DNA of 22,014 nt from G020353355 sp050116155 (GCA_050116155.1 JASFPE010000025.1:1-22014), one strand, 5' to 3'; positions 7,893 through 15,110 are shown, counted from the first letter of the stretch. Notes: generated by a model from the letters alone, not told the origin. Numbers and translations: made by a program.

Positions 7893-9584
7893 ATGACCTA
7901 CGCCGAAAAACCCTGGCTGAAAAGTTATAAACTGGGGCCCTATAAACTTGAACACAGCCTGGCGCCTTACCCGGAGGAGCCGGTTTACAAAGCCCTGGAC
8001 GATGCCGCTGAAAAATTCCCCGGCCAAACGGCAATTCTTTATCTCGACAGGAAAATAAAATACCGGGAACTGAAACTTCTGTCCGACAAACTGGCAACGG
8101 CCCTGCAAGGGCTGGGCGTGCAAAAGGGAGATCGGGTATGTGTCTTCCTGCCGAATTGCCCCGAGTTCATCATCAGCGACTGGGCCATTATGAAGGCGGG
8201 CGCGGCATTGGTGCCCACCAGTATTTTACGGACGGATGACGGATTGGTCCACGAGGCGGGCAGTTCCGGCAGCCGGGTGGTAATCTGCCGGCAAGAGCAT
8301 CTGGAGCGAGTTCTGGAAGTAAAGGATCGCTGTGAGATTGAACATATCATCGTCACCTCAACCGAGGGGTACGACATCCAGGAAGTATCATGCAGCCTGC
8401 CGAGGGGCAGCCATGAGTTCCGAAAATTGATCGATGAGAACGAAGCGCTGACCGCTGCCGTGGAAATTGAGCCCAAAGAAGACCTGTGTGAACTGGCCTT
8501 CACCGGAGGTGCGACCGGCCTCCCCAAGGGGGTTATGGTGACGCACTTCAACCGCTACAGCTGCATATTGCAGGGGTTTCCCTGGATGCTTAAACCGATG
8601 TTGCGAGGCCTTGCCGGAAAAGCTTCGGTGTTTTTACCCGTTCCGCTCTTTCATGCCTATGGTCTTTATACGCACCAGGCGGCTGCCAGTCTGGGTCTGC
8701 GGGTGATATTAATGCCGGACCCGAGAGACACGGATACCCTGGTCGAGTACATCAAGAAATATCGACCTTTCATGATTCCCACGGTGCCGACCCAGTTGAT
8801 GCGTATTGTGCAGGCCAAAGTAGGCAAGATGAATGTGATTCCCATTTGCGGTGCAGCCCCCCTGCCCAGGGAAATCGCCGAAGCCATTAAAAAAGAGATC
8901 GGCACACCTGTATCGGAGGGATACGGTTTAACGGAAACTTCGCCCTTAACGCACTTCAACATATCGCCGTTTTCTAAAGTTACCGGTTTCATGCCCAAAG
9001 AGAAAAGTGGGATGGGTATTCCATCGCCGGACACCGAGTGTAAACTGGTGGATCCGGATACCGGGCAGGAAGTGCCGTTCGGAGAGCCGGGTGAAGTCGT
9101 CGTCAGAGGTCCTCAAATTATGAAAGGCTATTGGCCGGAACCCGGTTCTGGCCTGACTGACGACGGCTGGCTTCACACCGGTGATATTGCCACAATGGAC
9201 GAAGACGGGTATTTCCACCTCAGTGATAGAGTCAAGGACATGGTCAATGTATCCGGGATGAAGGTCTACACCACAACGGTCGATGAAGTCCTTTACAAAC
9301 ACCCGGCCGTTCACATGGCGGCGGCCATCGGTGTTCCGGACCCCAAAACGCCCGGAAGCGAACGGGTCATGGCGGTGATTCAATTAAAGGAGGGCTTTCA
9401 GGGGAAGGTCACCGAGGAGGAAATTCGCGATTTTTGCCGCCAGGAGCTGGCAGCCTATGCAGTGCCAAAATTCGTTGAGTTCAGGGAAACAATGCCCATG
9501 ACGGTAACCGAGAAACTGTTTAAAAAAGTTCTTCGCGAAGAGGCGGTAGAGAAACTCAAACACTCCGGTGAATACGGGGAATAA
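7893..9584 (+). CDS. AMP-forming acyl-CoA synthetase (fatty/aromatic acid-CoA ligase type)
   Basis: 563 residues from ATG 7893, chosen because GAGGG sits 7 bases upstream. A longer reading from TTG 7839 has no RBS. It activates a carboxylic acid with ATP and CoA through an acyl-adenylate. Motifs: phosphate loop TGGATGLPKG (about 204-213), YGLTE (344-348), DGWLHTGD (424-431), hinge region RVKDMVNVSGMKVY starting at 446, and the C-terminal catalytic Lys541 in TVTEKLFKK. The usual Gly before that Lys is Glu here. The phosphate loop reads GGATG rather than the common SGTTG. It follows the aldehyde oxidoreductase, so it would suit activation of the acid that enzyme makes (inference). Chain length and substrate are not predictable by eye. 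Confidence 0.92.
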   Translation: MTYAEKPWLKSYKLGPYKLEHSLAPYPEEPVYKALDDAAEKFPGQTAILYLDRKIKYRELKLLSDKLATALQGLGVQKGDRVCVFLPNCPEFIISDWAIMKAGAALVPTSILRTDDGLVHEAGSSGSRVVICRQEHLERVLEVKDRCEIEHIIVTSTEGYDIQEVSCSLPRGSHEFRKLIDENEALTAAVEIEPKEDLCELAFTGGATGLPKGVMVTHFNRYSCILQGFPWMLKPMLRGLAGKASVFLPVPLFHAYGLYTHQAAASLGLRVILMPDPRDTDTLVEYIKKYRPFMIPTVPTQLMRIVQAKVGKMNVIPICGAAPLPREIAEAIKKEIGTPVSEGYGLTETSPLTHFNISPFSKVTGFMPKEKSGMGIPSPDTECKLVDPDTGQEVPFGEPGEVVVRGPQIMKGYWPEPGSGLTDDGWLHTGDIATMDEDGYFHLSDRVKDMVNVSGMKVYTTTVDEVLYKHPAVHMAAAIGVPDPKTPGSERVMAVIQLKEGFQGKVTEEEIRDFCRQELAAYAVPKFVEFRETMPMTVTEKLFKKVLREEAVEKLKHSGEYGE

Positions 9585-9598
9585 CGATAAACCTAATC

Positions 9599-9654
9599 AG
9601 AACCCATCTCAAAAATAGGATTTTGGTTCAAAAGACATTTTTGAGATGGGTTCT
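9599..9654 (+). other. Perfect 18-bp inverted repeat in the ligase/SCP2 gap
   Basis: AGAACCCATCTCAAAAAT (9599-9616) and its exact reverse complement (9637-9654) enclose a 20-base loop. The repeat begins 15 bases after the ligase stop and ends 11 bases before the next RBS. No T-run follows on either strand, so it is not a standard intrinsic terminator. It could be an mRNA-stability or processing hairpin, or a partial attenuator. The right arm contains an ATG (9646) that is probably not a start. Confidence 0.75.
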
Positions 9655-9675
9655 AGAAAAACTCAGGAGGCACAT

Positions 9676-10170
9676 ATGGCAGCATATCAGTATTGCACAC
9701 CACAATGGCTTGAAGAAAGCGGAAAAAGCTATCAATCGAATCCCGAATTTCGGGAAAAACTTAAAAAATTATCCGTTAAAATGTGCTACCGGGTGAAGGC
9801 GGAGTCCGCATGGGGAATTGATAAGGATATCATATTCGGAATGTTTGTCGACAAAGGCGAACTGACCAAAATTGCCTTTTTCTCCGAAGAGGATGCGCTC
9901 AAAGAAGCAGAATATATAATTTCGGCAACGCCCCAAGAGTGGAAGAAGATCTTGCGCAAGCAAAGTAAGTTTATAACGGATTTTATGCTGGGCAAGATAA
10001 AGCTGGAGCATGGCAGCAAGGTAGGTGTTCTGGGGGTAGCCCCGCATGCCAATACGGTTGTGGACTTACTGACCCAGGTGGATCTGCAGTTTCCGGACGA
10101 AATGTCAGCAGAAGAGCTGGCAGCCTATCGGGCCAATTTTGAAGAATTTAGAGCCAATCTGGGAGTGTAA
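9676..10170 (+). CDS. Small SCP2 (sterol carrier)-like protein
   Basis: 164 residues from ATG 9676, which has AGGAGG at 9665-9670. The in-frame ATG at 9646 lies inside the inverted-repeat arm and lacks an RBS. The pattern resembles the SCP2 lipid-binding fold: a YRVKAESAWGIDKDIIFGMFVDKGEL strand region near 38, a helical middle, then the FMLGKIKLEHGSK strand, GVAPHANTVVDLL and an acidic C-terminal helix. SCP2-like proteins bind hydrophobic ligands such as fatty acyl-CoAs. In this cluster it may bind the acyl-CoA or acid handled by the ligase (inference). It overlaps the next gene by one base (TAATG), so the two are translationally coupled. The fold call is by eye and moderate. Confidence 0.65.
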   Translation: MAAYQYCTPQWLEESGKSYQSNPEFREKLKKLSVKMCYRVKAESAWGIDKDIIFGMFVDKGELTKIAFFSEEDALKEAEYIISATPQEWKKILRKQSKFITDFMLGKIKLEHGSKVGVLGVAPHANTVVDLLTQVDLQFPDEMSAEELAAYRANFEEFRANLGV

Positions 10171-10460
10171 TGAAAATTACCATCAGAGGCTTTCTTACAT
10201 TAAGAAAAGTCATGGACACTCGGGTGGCTATTGATTTTGAAAAGGATGTTCTAACCGTCGATGACCTGCTTTACGAATTGTCCGAAAAATATGGCGAGGA
10301 TTTCAGGAAAATGATTTTCGATCCCCAGACCAATGCGCCTGGTCGGAATATACGGATTTTAATCAACGGTCGCCATCACTCCCATCTTCCTGGAAAGCTA
10401 AGCACTCAGTTGCAAGAGGGAGACGAGGTTTCTCTTTTCCCCCCGATTGCAGGAGGGTAG
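10170..10460 (+). CDS. MoaD/ThiS-family sulfur carrier protein
   Basis: 96 residues, beta-grasp ubiquitin-like, ending in FPPIAGG with the C-terminal Gly-Gly that is adenylated and thiocarboxylated in this family. The KITIRGFLTLRK start and the VTVDDLLYELSEKYGEDF helix region are typical of MoaD-like proteins. These proteins donate sulfur to the pterin dithiolene of Mo/W cofactor. Many AOR gene clusters carry their own MoaD-like copy, and this one is coupled to the SCP2-like gene by a TAATG overlap. A dedicated role in the tungsten-pterin cofactor of the AOR is a reasonable inference. Its length (longer than ThiS) favours MoaD. Confidence 0.85.
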   Translation: MKITIRGFLTLRKVMDTRVAIDFEKDVLTVDDLLYELSEKYGEDFRKMIFDPQTNAPGRNIRILINGRHHSHLPGKLSTQLQEGDEVSLFPPIAGG

Positions 10461-10517
10461 AAGTAGATCTATTTTTTCAGTTGTACGCTTATCGGTTCAT
10501 CCGCACACCATAATTGT

Positions 10518-10529
10518 GAACAACCATTC
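10518..10529. promoter_or_regulatory. Distal TetR-family operator candidate
   Basis: GAACAACCATTC differs by one base from the proximal site GAACGACCATTC (10693-10704). It is an imperfect palindrome with GAA/TTC ends. It lies 57 bases after the MoaD-like gene and about 290 bases before the TetR gene, so it might control a second promoter or support looping. Confidence 0.4.
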
Positions 10530-10664
10530 ATTTTTCTTCATTAACACCTCTTTGAATCGTCAAAGAAATAAAATGGACGTTATCAAACATAAGCCATATA
10601 AATTTATATTTGTATTTTTATCTAATAATTATAGATAGTTTTTTCAGATCAATCGATATTTCAC

Positions 10665-10704
10665 TTGACAGTATTTGTCGTTCCGTGATAATGAACGACC
10701 ATTC
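10665..10704 (+). promoter_or_regulatory. TetR gene promoter with overlapping operator
   Basis: TTGACA (10665-10670), a 16-base spacer and GATAAT (10687-10692) form a near-consensus promoter. A perfect 7-bp inverted repeat GTCGTTC (10677-10683) / GAACGAC (10693-10699) straddles the -10 box, and GAACGACCATTC (10693-10704) covers the predicted start point. A repressor bound here would block RNA polymerase, so autorepression by the adjacent TetR protein is likely. Confidence 0.6.
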
Positions 10705-10815
10705 GGTTTAATGTTTATTTTACGACAACTGATCACATTGTCACGCAAACCGAAATCGGATCCGTCGGAGGCGGGGAATTGAATATTGAAAATTGAATAT
10801 TTGTGGAAGGGATCT

Positions 10816-11478
10816 ATGCCGAAAGCAGCTAAAGCTTCGAAGCCGTTACCAGTTGGCAATAAAATTAAAAACAAGGAGTTGCTGGAAAGACGGCAGCAGC
10901 AGATATCCGAGGCGGCCATGAAGCTCTTTGCTCAAAACGGGTATCACAACACTACCGTCAGGGATATTGCCAGGCTTTCGAACATCAGCACCGGCTCGGT
11001 TTATGACTACGTCAAGAGCAAAGAGGATATCCTGTTTCTGGTTTCGCAGAAATTTTTTGCCACCCTCAAAGAAAATGCGGAAAAAGCACTGCGCGGCCTT
11101 GATGATCCTTTGCTGAAGCTCAAGGCAACTATTGAAGCCACCCTGACGGTCATAGATAACTTCCAGGAATATGTCCTGATCACCTATCGCGAGTCCAAGC
11201 ATTTCAAAAAACAGGATTTGATCGGTATCTTTCAGCAGGAGAGTTACTTCATCGACAATTTTATGAAAATTTTCAAAGAAGGTAACGAAAAGGGCGTATT
11301 TCGCGTAAACGATCCTCTTCTGGTCGCCAACTTTTTGACGATGATGACGCATAGCTGGGCGCTCAAGCGTTACAGTCTGAAAGAATACAGTCTTTTCCGC
11401 TTTAAGGAAATGCTGATCGATTTCGTTATGCAAGGCCTCGTTGGACAGGGAACTTCGATACAGGAACTAAACACGTAA
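10816..11478 (+). CDS. TetR/AcrR-family transcriptional repressor
   Basis: 220 residues from ATG 10816, with GGAAGG 5-10 bases upstream. A longer TTG start at 10786 falls in repeat DNA. The N-terminal helix-turn-helix covers about 30-75, with the family pattern AAMKLFAQNGYHNTTVRDIARLSN continuing into ISTGSVYDYVKSKEDIL. The C-terminal helical ligand domain resembles the fatty-acid/acyl-CoA-responsive group (inference). The gene lies between the AOR cluster and the mutase genes and has its own operator-bearing promoter. It may control either or both. Copies of its candidate operator were found only upstream of itself, not before 4415 or 11757. Confidence 0.9.
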   Translation: MPKAAKASKPLPVGNKIKNKELLERRQQQISEAAMKLFAQNGYHNTTVRDIARLSNISTGSVYDYVKSKEDILFLVSQKFFATLKENAEKALRGLDDPLLKLKATIEATLTVIDNFQEYVLITYRESKHFKKQDLIGIFQQESYFIDNFMKIFKEGNEKGVFRVNDPLLVANFLTMMTHSWALKRYSLKEYSLFRFKEMLIDFVMQGLVGQGTSIQELNT

Positions 11479-11550
11479 ACTCAAACCTGGACAATCTGCG
11501 CCAGAGGCGGGTAAGCCCTCCAAAAGGACGGCGCGTAAACCGAAAAAGTT

Positions 11551-11680
11551 AAAAGTGAACTAAAATTTGAAGTGATCTAAAGTTTATGAGTCGCTCCGCT
11601 CCATCTATATATAAAATAGATCCGCCGAAGGCGGACCACAACCTTAGTCACTTTAGTTCACTTTAGTCACTTCAAACTAT
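11551..11680. repeat. Imperfect inverted repeat of AGTGAACTAAA-type words
   Basis: The left arm (about 11551-11585) has AAAGTGAACTAAAATTTGAA and AAGTGATCTAAAGT. The right arm (about 11646-11678) has TCACTTTAGTTCACTTTAG followed by TCACTTCAAAC. The middle holds GTCGCTCCGCTCCATCTAT and a CCGCCGAAGGCGG palindrome (about 11623-11635). Related words recur near 19249-19305. It lies in the gap before the mutase genes; no terminator T-run was seen. Confidence 0.6.
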
Positions 11681-11756
11681 TCCCTTAAGGCTATATTTTA
11701 AATTAAAAACTATGTAACCCCAAAAAGCACAAAACTTACAAAAAGGGAGAATGATT

Positions 11757-13460
11757 ATGGCTGTAAAAGAAGACAAAGTGATCGCATATGATCGGAACTT
11801 CGGCGCATTGATCAGGGACAAGACCCAGAGCAACATCCCGGTCAAAGCGGTATATGGCCCGCAAGACACCGACGATCTCGACTATAAAAAAGATATCGGA
11901 GAACCCGGCGATTTTCCCTTTACGCGGGGCATTTATCCCGAAATGTATCGAAAATCCTTATGGTTAAAGTCTTTTATCGTCTGCTACGCAACACCTGAGG
12001 AGACCAATCGTGCATTCAAGAAATATATTGCCGCCGGCCAGACCGGATTGCGCGTGCTCACCGACACCTCAACACTCTCTGGCGTCGATCCCGATCATCC
12101 CCTGGCCAAATATGATATTATGTGCAACGGCAACCCGACCTTTGCATTGACCGAATATGAAACCATGCTGGATGGCATCTCAATGGAGAACATCGATTTC
12201 GAATCGGCCAATTCCACCCCTTCCGGAAGTTTCTTTACCTATGTATTTCTGATGGCGCTGATGGAAAACCGCGGATACGACACCTCAAAGCTCAGGGGAA
12301 CCAACATCAATGATCCCATCCATGCCTATATTGTTTATGGTACACCTGAATTCCCGCCGGATCTTGCCAAGAAAATCAACCTGGACCTCATCGAATTCGG
12401 GGTAAAAAATACCCCCAAATGGCATCCGTGTACGCCTTGCGGATATGACATGCGGGATGCGGGAATCAATTCCATCCAGGAGATGGCCTTTGTCATGGGT
12501 AACGCGATTCAATACTATGGCGATGCCATCAAAGAACGCGGCGTAAAATTCGATAATTTCAACCCCATGGTTTTCTCCATGAGCTCTGAATCGGATTTCT
12601 TCGAGACCATTGCAAAATTCCGCGCTACCCGCAGACTTTGGGCCAAAATCGCCAAGGAGAGACTGGGCGCCACAAATCCACGCAACATGGCTTGTCGAAT
12701 CGGGATTCGAACGGCAGGAAACTCCATCTATCCCCAAAAACCGCTCAACAACACCGCCAGGATTACTATGCAAATACTGGCCGCCATTCTGGGAGGGGTT
12801 CAATCCATCGATCCTTCAGGCATTGACGAGACGTTTGGGCTGCCCTCGGAAGAATCCCGGATATTCGAACTGGACCTGCAGCACATCATCGCCCATGAGA
12901 ACAATGTGCCGCTGGTCGCGGATCCCCTCGGCGGATCATATTACGTGGAATCGCTCACCAACAAACTGGAAGCCGAGACAAAAGGCTTGCTGAAAGAGAT
13001 CGACGACATCGGCGGCATGTGGGAATGCCTCAAAAGCGGATGGCTGCGTCAGCAATTCGACAAAACGACGGCAGAAATTCAAAACGAGATCAATGAATGT
13101 CGACGGCTCATTGTCGGTGCAAATTCTTTTCAAGGCGAAGACGGCGATATCAGCAAAACCATAATTGAGGGCGCCTACAAGGTACCGCCGGATGAGAAGC
13201 GATTCGGTGCCATTGACCGCGTCAAGGAGCTGCGGCAATCGCGCAACCATGAAAAGGTGCAAAGCCGTTTGAGAGACCTCGCCCGCGCCATGCAGGAAGA
13301 CGAAAATATCGTACGTCCCACGATCGAGGCAGCCAAAGCTTACGCCACGCTGGGAGAAATGGTGGGCACCATTCGGATGGCCAAAGATCTCACTTATGAT
13401 CCTTATGAACGGATCTCCGAGCCTGAATTCTTGAATGACGTCGTTTTAGAGGGAGTATAG
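11757..13460 (+). CDS. B12-dependent acyl-CoA mutase, large (catalytic) subunit of an unassigned subclass
   Basis: 567 residues from ATG 11757. GGGAG at 11745-11749 is correctly spaced for this ATG and too close for ATG 11751. The fold is clearly the methylmalonyl-CoA mutase TIM barrel: PFTRGIYPEMY (54-64), AAGQTGLRV (92-100), DPDHP (111-115), an ND pair (185-186), DPLGGSYYVE (389-398), and the linker end EAAKAYATLGEMVG (524-537). By eye, residues matching P. freudenreichii MCM contacts are changed: Tyr89 to Ile74, Gln197 to Ile184, Arg207 to Tyr194 and His244 to Asp231. The position corresponding to Asp117 of 2-hydroxyisobutyryl-CoA mutase is Leu101. Loss of the Arg that holds the substrate carboxylate argues against methylmalonyl-CoA. 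The enzyme probably rearranges another acyl-CoA by a 5'-deoxyadenosyl radical. The B12 domain is on the next gene, 2 bases downstream. Confidence 0.9.
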   Translation: MAVKEDKVIAYDRNFGALIRDKTQSNIPVKAVYGPQDTDDLDYKKDIGEPGDFPFTRGIYPEMYRKSLWLKSFIVCYATPEETNRAFKKYIAAGQTGLRVLTDTSTLSGVDPDHPLAKYDIMCNGNPTFALTEYETMLDGISMENIDFESANSTPSGSFFTYVFLMALMENRGYDTSKLRGTNINDPIHAYIVYGTPEFPPDLAKKINLDLIEFGVKNTPKWHPCTPCGYDMRDAGINSIQEMAFVMGNAIQYYGDAIKERGVKFDNFNPMVFSMSSESDFFETIAKFRATRRLWAKIAKERLGATNPRNMACRIGIRTAGNSIYPQKPLNNTARITMQILAAILGGVQSIDPSGIDETFGLPSEESRIFELDLQHIIAHENNVPLVADPLGGSYYVESLTNKLEAETKGLLKEIDDIGGMWECLKSGWLRQQFDKTTAEIQNEINECRRLIVGANSFQGEDGDISKTIIEGAYKVPPDEKRFGAIDRVKELRQSRNHEKVQSRLRDLARAMQEDENIVRPTIEAAKAYATLGEMVGTIRMAKDLTYDPYERISEPEFLNDVVLEGV

Positions 13461-13462
13461 CC

Positions 13463-13885
13463 ATGGCTGAAAAAGATCGCAAAATCAGAGTATTGATTGG
13501 CAAGGTCGGATTCGATCCTCATGATCGCGGAATTCTCATATTATCCCGGGGGCTCAAAGATGCCGGCATGGAGGTTATTTTTCTCGGCAAATTCCTCACT
13601 GCCGAGGAAGTTGTCATGGCGGCGATCGACGAAAACGTAGATGTCATCGCCTTGAGCGATCATTGCGGTGTCATGCGCCTGATCGCCACGGATGTGATGG
13701 AACTGTTAAAGAAAAAAGGAGCCTCTCATATTTGCGTCGTTGCCGGAGGGATCATACCCGATGAAGACAAACCGCTGCTGGAGGAACTGGGCGTCACCGG
13801 AAATTATGGGATGGGCACACCGATGACGGAAATTATTGACCACATAAATGAGCAGGTCAATGAAATGAGGGTCGGCGTTGGCTAG
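13463..13885 (+). CDS. B12-dependent acyl-CoA mutase, small cobalamin-binding subunit
   Basis: 140 residues, a stand-alone Rossmann-like cobalamin domain. DPHDRG (18-23) is the DxHxxG signature, with His20 as the lower axial ligand of cobalt. GGIIPDED (about 95-102) is the second family loop, and GMGTPMTEIIDHI closes the domain. The usual SxL motif between them reads SDHCG (about 65-69), so the Leu that lies near the cofactor tail is His. RBS GAGGGAG overlaps the end of the large subunit, and the gap is only 2 bases, so the pair is co-translated. Separate large and small subunits match the layout of isobutyryl- and 2-hydroxyisobutyryl-CoA mutases and some archaeal MCMs. No MeaB-type G-protein chaperone gene is in the window. 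Confidence 0.92.
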   Translation: MAEKDRKIRVLIGKVGFDPHDRGILILSRGLKDAGMEVIFLGKFLTAEEVVMAAIDENVDVIALSDHCGVMRLIATDVMELLKKKGASHICVVAGGIIPDEDKPLLEELGVTGNYGMGTPMTEIIDHINEQVNEMRVGVG

Positions 13886-13948
13886 GCAAATGTCATGTCC
13901 CAGATATAACTTACAATAGATAATTGCTGTGCGCTTTGTCGACCACCC

Positions 13949-14017
13949 GTCACTCCCGCGAAGGCGGGAGTCCAGGAAGCATTGATTTTTCTAGATTCCC
14001 GCTTTCGCGACAATGAC
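13949..14017. repeat. REP/BIME-like palindromic repeat
   Basis: ACTCCCGCGAAGGCGGGAGT (13952-13971) is a perfect 8-bp hairpin. A second, partly decayed arm GATTCCCGCTTTCGCG lies at about 13994-14009. GTCA and TGAC mark the outer ends (13949-13952 and 14014-14017). The CGGGAATC-type core flanked by such ends is a common intergenic palindrome in Desulfobacterota and other proteobacteria. Confidence 0.7.
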
Positions 14018-14077
14018 AAGCTTTGAATGAGAAAATTTCTCGACATCTGAGATAATTTAATTTACAAATAATCTTAC

Positions 14078-14109
14078 AAGCCGCACACAAAAATTGTGTG
14101 CGGCTTTTT
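14078..14109 (+). terminator. Intrinsic terminator after the mutase operon
   Basis: AGCCGCACACAA (14079-14090), loop AAA, and TTGTGTGCGGCT (14094-14105) form a perfect 12-bp stem, extended by one A-T pair, followed by TTTT. It ends the mutase transcript before the DUF3786 gene at 14172. Confidence 0.85.
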
Positions 14110-14171
14110 GGCAAATGATGTGACGTTGGCAGGTTTTGGAATCCGGCAAAACTTAGAGAAGGGGGATTAAA

Positions 14172-14996
14172 ATGCCGCAACCGAAAAACGCCATGGAAAT
14201 ATTTCAACTGCTCGATAAATCGAATTGTCGACAATGCCGCGAGAAGACATGCCTTGCCTTTGCAGGTGCGGTCTTCACGGGGCAAAAAAGGCTCGATGAA
14301 TGTCCGAAACTGGATCGGGAAACCATTGAACGATTTTCCGGGAAATCCGAAAAGCCGGCTACCATTGAAGACAACCGGGACGAATACCTGATAAAACTGA
14401 AAGAAGAGATTGTAAAACATGACTTGCCGGCTGCCGCCAAAAGAGTCGGTGGGCGCTTCTCGGATGGCAAGCTGACCCTCAAGGTGCTCGGCAAGGATTT
14501 CAGTGTGGATACGAATGGGAAAATTTCAACGGACATCCATATCAATCCATGGGTCGCCATCCCGTTTTTCACCTACATTCTCAATGGTAAAGGACTGGCG
14601 GTTTCGGGAAGCTGGGTTTCGTTCAGGGAATTGAAAAACGCAAAGGAAATGTATCCACTTTTTCAGAAGCGATGCGAAGAGCCCATGAAGCGGGTGGCCG
14701 ATATCTATACGGACCTTTTTGATGACCTGGTCCATATCTTCAGCGCAAAACAGGTGGAAAAACAATTCGAATCCGACATATCCGTGGTGCTGCACCCTTT
14801 TCCGAAAGTACCCATCATGATATGCTACTGGTTTCCGGAAGACGGTCTGGAATCCAGTCTCAATGTTTTTTTCGATCAAACGGCCGACAAGAACCTCGAC
14901 ATCGATGCCGTCTTCACCCTGGGAGCCGGGCTCGCCCAGATGTTCGGGAAAATCGCCCTAAGGCACGGGTTTGAAGCAGTAGTACCTTCTAAGTAG
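14172..14996 (+). CDS. DUF3786 protein with N-terminal 4Fe-4S domain
   Basis: 274 residues, RBS GGGGG at 14161-14165. The N-terminus has C19-x2-C22-x4-C27-x16-C44, the four-Cys pattern of the small Fe-S domain also found in the corrinoid Fe-S protein of the Wood-Ljungdahl pathway. The rest (about 75-270) matches my memory of DUF3786: INPWVAIPFFTYILNGKG, WVSFRELKNA, FPKVPIMICYWFPEDGLESSLNVFFD and a C-terminal helix. The family is uncharacterised and typical of anaerobes. A terminator separates it from the mutase genes, so it need not work with them. A corrinoid or one-carbon link is only a suggestion from the Fe-S domain. Confidence 0.75.
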   Translation: MPQPKNAMEIFQLLDKSNCRQCREKTCLAFAGAVFTGQKRLDECPKLDRETIERFSGKSEKPATIEDNRDEYLIKLKEEIVKHDLPAAAKRVGGRFSDGKLTLKVLGKDFSVDTNGKISTDIHINPWVAIPFFTYILNGKGLAVSGSWVSFRELKNAKEMYPLFQKRCEEPMKRVADIYTDLFDDLVHIFSAKQVEKQFESDISVVLHPFPKVPIMICYWFPEDGLESSLNVFFDQTADKNLDIDAVFTLGAGLAQMFGKIALRHGFEAVVPSK

Positions 14997-15049
14997 TGAT
15001 TTAGGTGCTTTTGTGACAAGAAAATTATACGGGATATTTCCAATAATTG

Positions 15050-15110
15050 AATATTTTCGATTGAATATTGAATATTCAATAGTCAATTTCCCGTCGAAGG
15101 CGGATCCGAG
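15050..15110. repeat. GAATATTGAA repeats plus CCGTCGAAGGCGG word
   Basis: Several copies of TTGAATATT/GAATATTCAA (about 15047-15080) are followed by TTTCCCGTCGAAGGCGGATC. The same two words are found together before the TetR gene (about 10761-10800: CCGTCGGAGGCGGGGAATTG then GAATATTGAA) in the opposite order. The remaining gap between the DUF3786 and GDPD stops holds nothing else clear. Confidence 0.6.

Larger units (their letters stand above)
10461..10815. promoter_or_regulatory. Regulatory gap between the AOR cluster and the TetR gene
   Basis: No gene is seen. The gap contains, in order: a TetR-like operator candidate (10518-10529), a 14-bp palindrome ATATAAATTTATAT near 10597-10610, a 19-bp perfect palindrome TATCTAATAATTATAGATA (10619-10637) followed by GTTTTTT (a weak AT-rich terminator or an operator), a strong promoter with a second operator (10665-10704), and a GAATATTGAA-type repeat (about 10778-10800) just before the TetR start. 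Confidence 0.6.

Noticed and set aside
9599..9654. Intrinsic terminator after the ligase
   Set aside because: Strong stem but a 20-base loop and no T-run on either strand.
9646..9675. Earlier ATG for the SCP2-like gene
   Set aside because: It lies in the right arm of a perfect inverted repeat and has no RBS; ATG 9676 has AGGAGG at good spacing.
12285..12803. 172-codon minus-strand open frame
   Set aside because: Antisense shadow of the mutase large subunit.
11757..13885. Methylmalonyl-CoA mutase (mutA/mutB) assignment
   Set aside because: The substrate carboxylate Arg and other contact residues are replaced.
13950..14420. 156-codon minus-strand open frame
   Set aside because: Its C-terminus is a translated REP palindrome and the rest is antisense to the DUF3786 gene.
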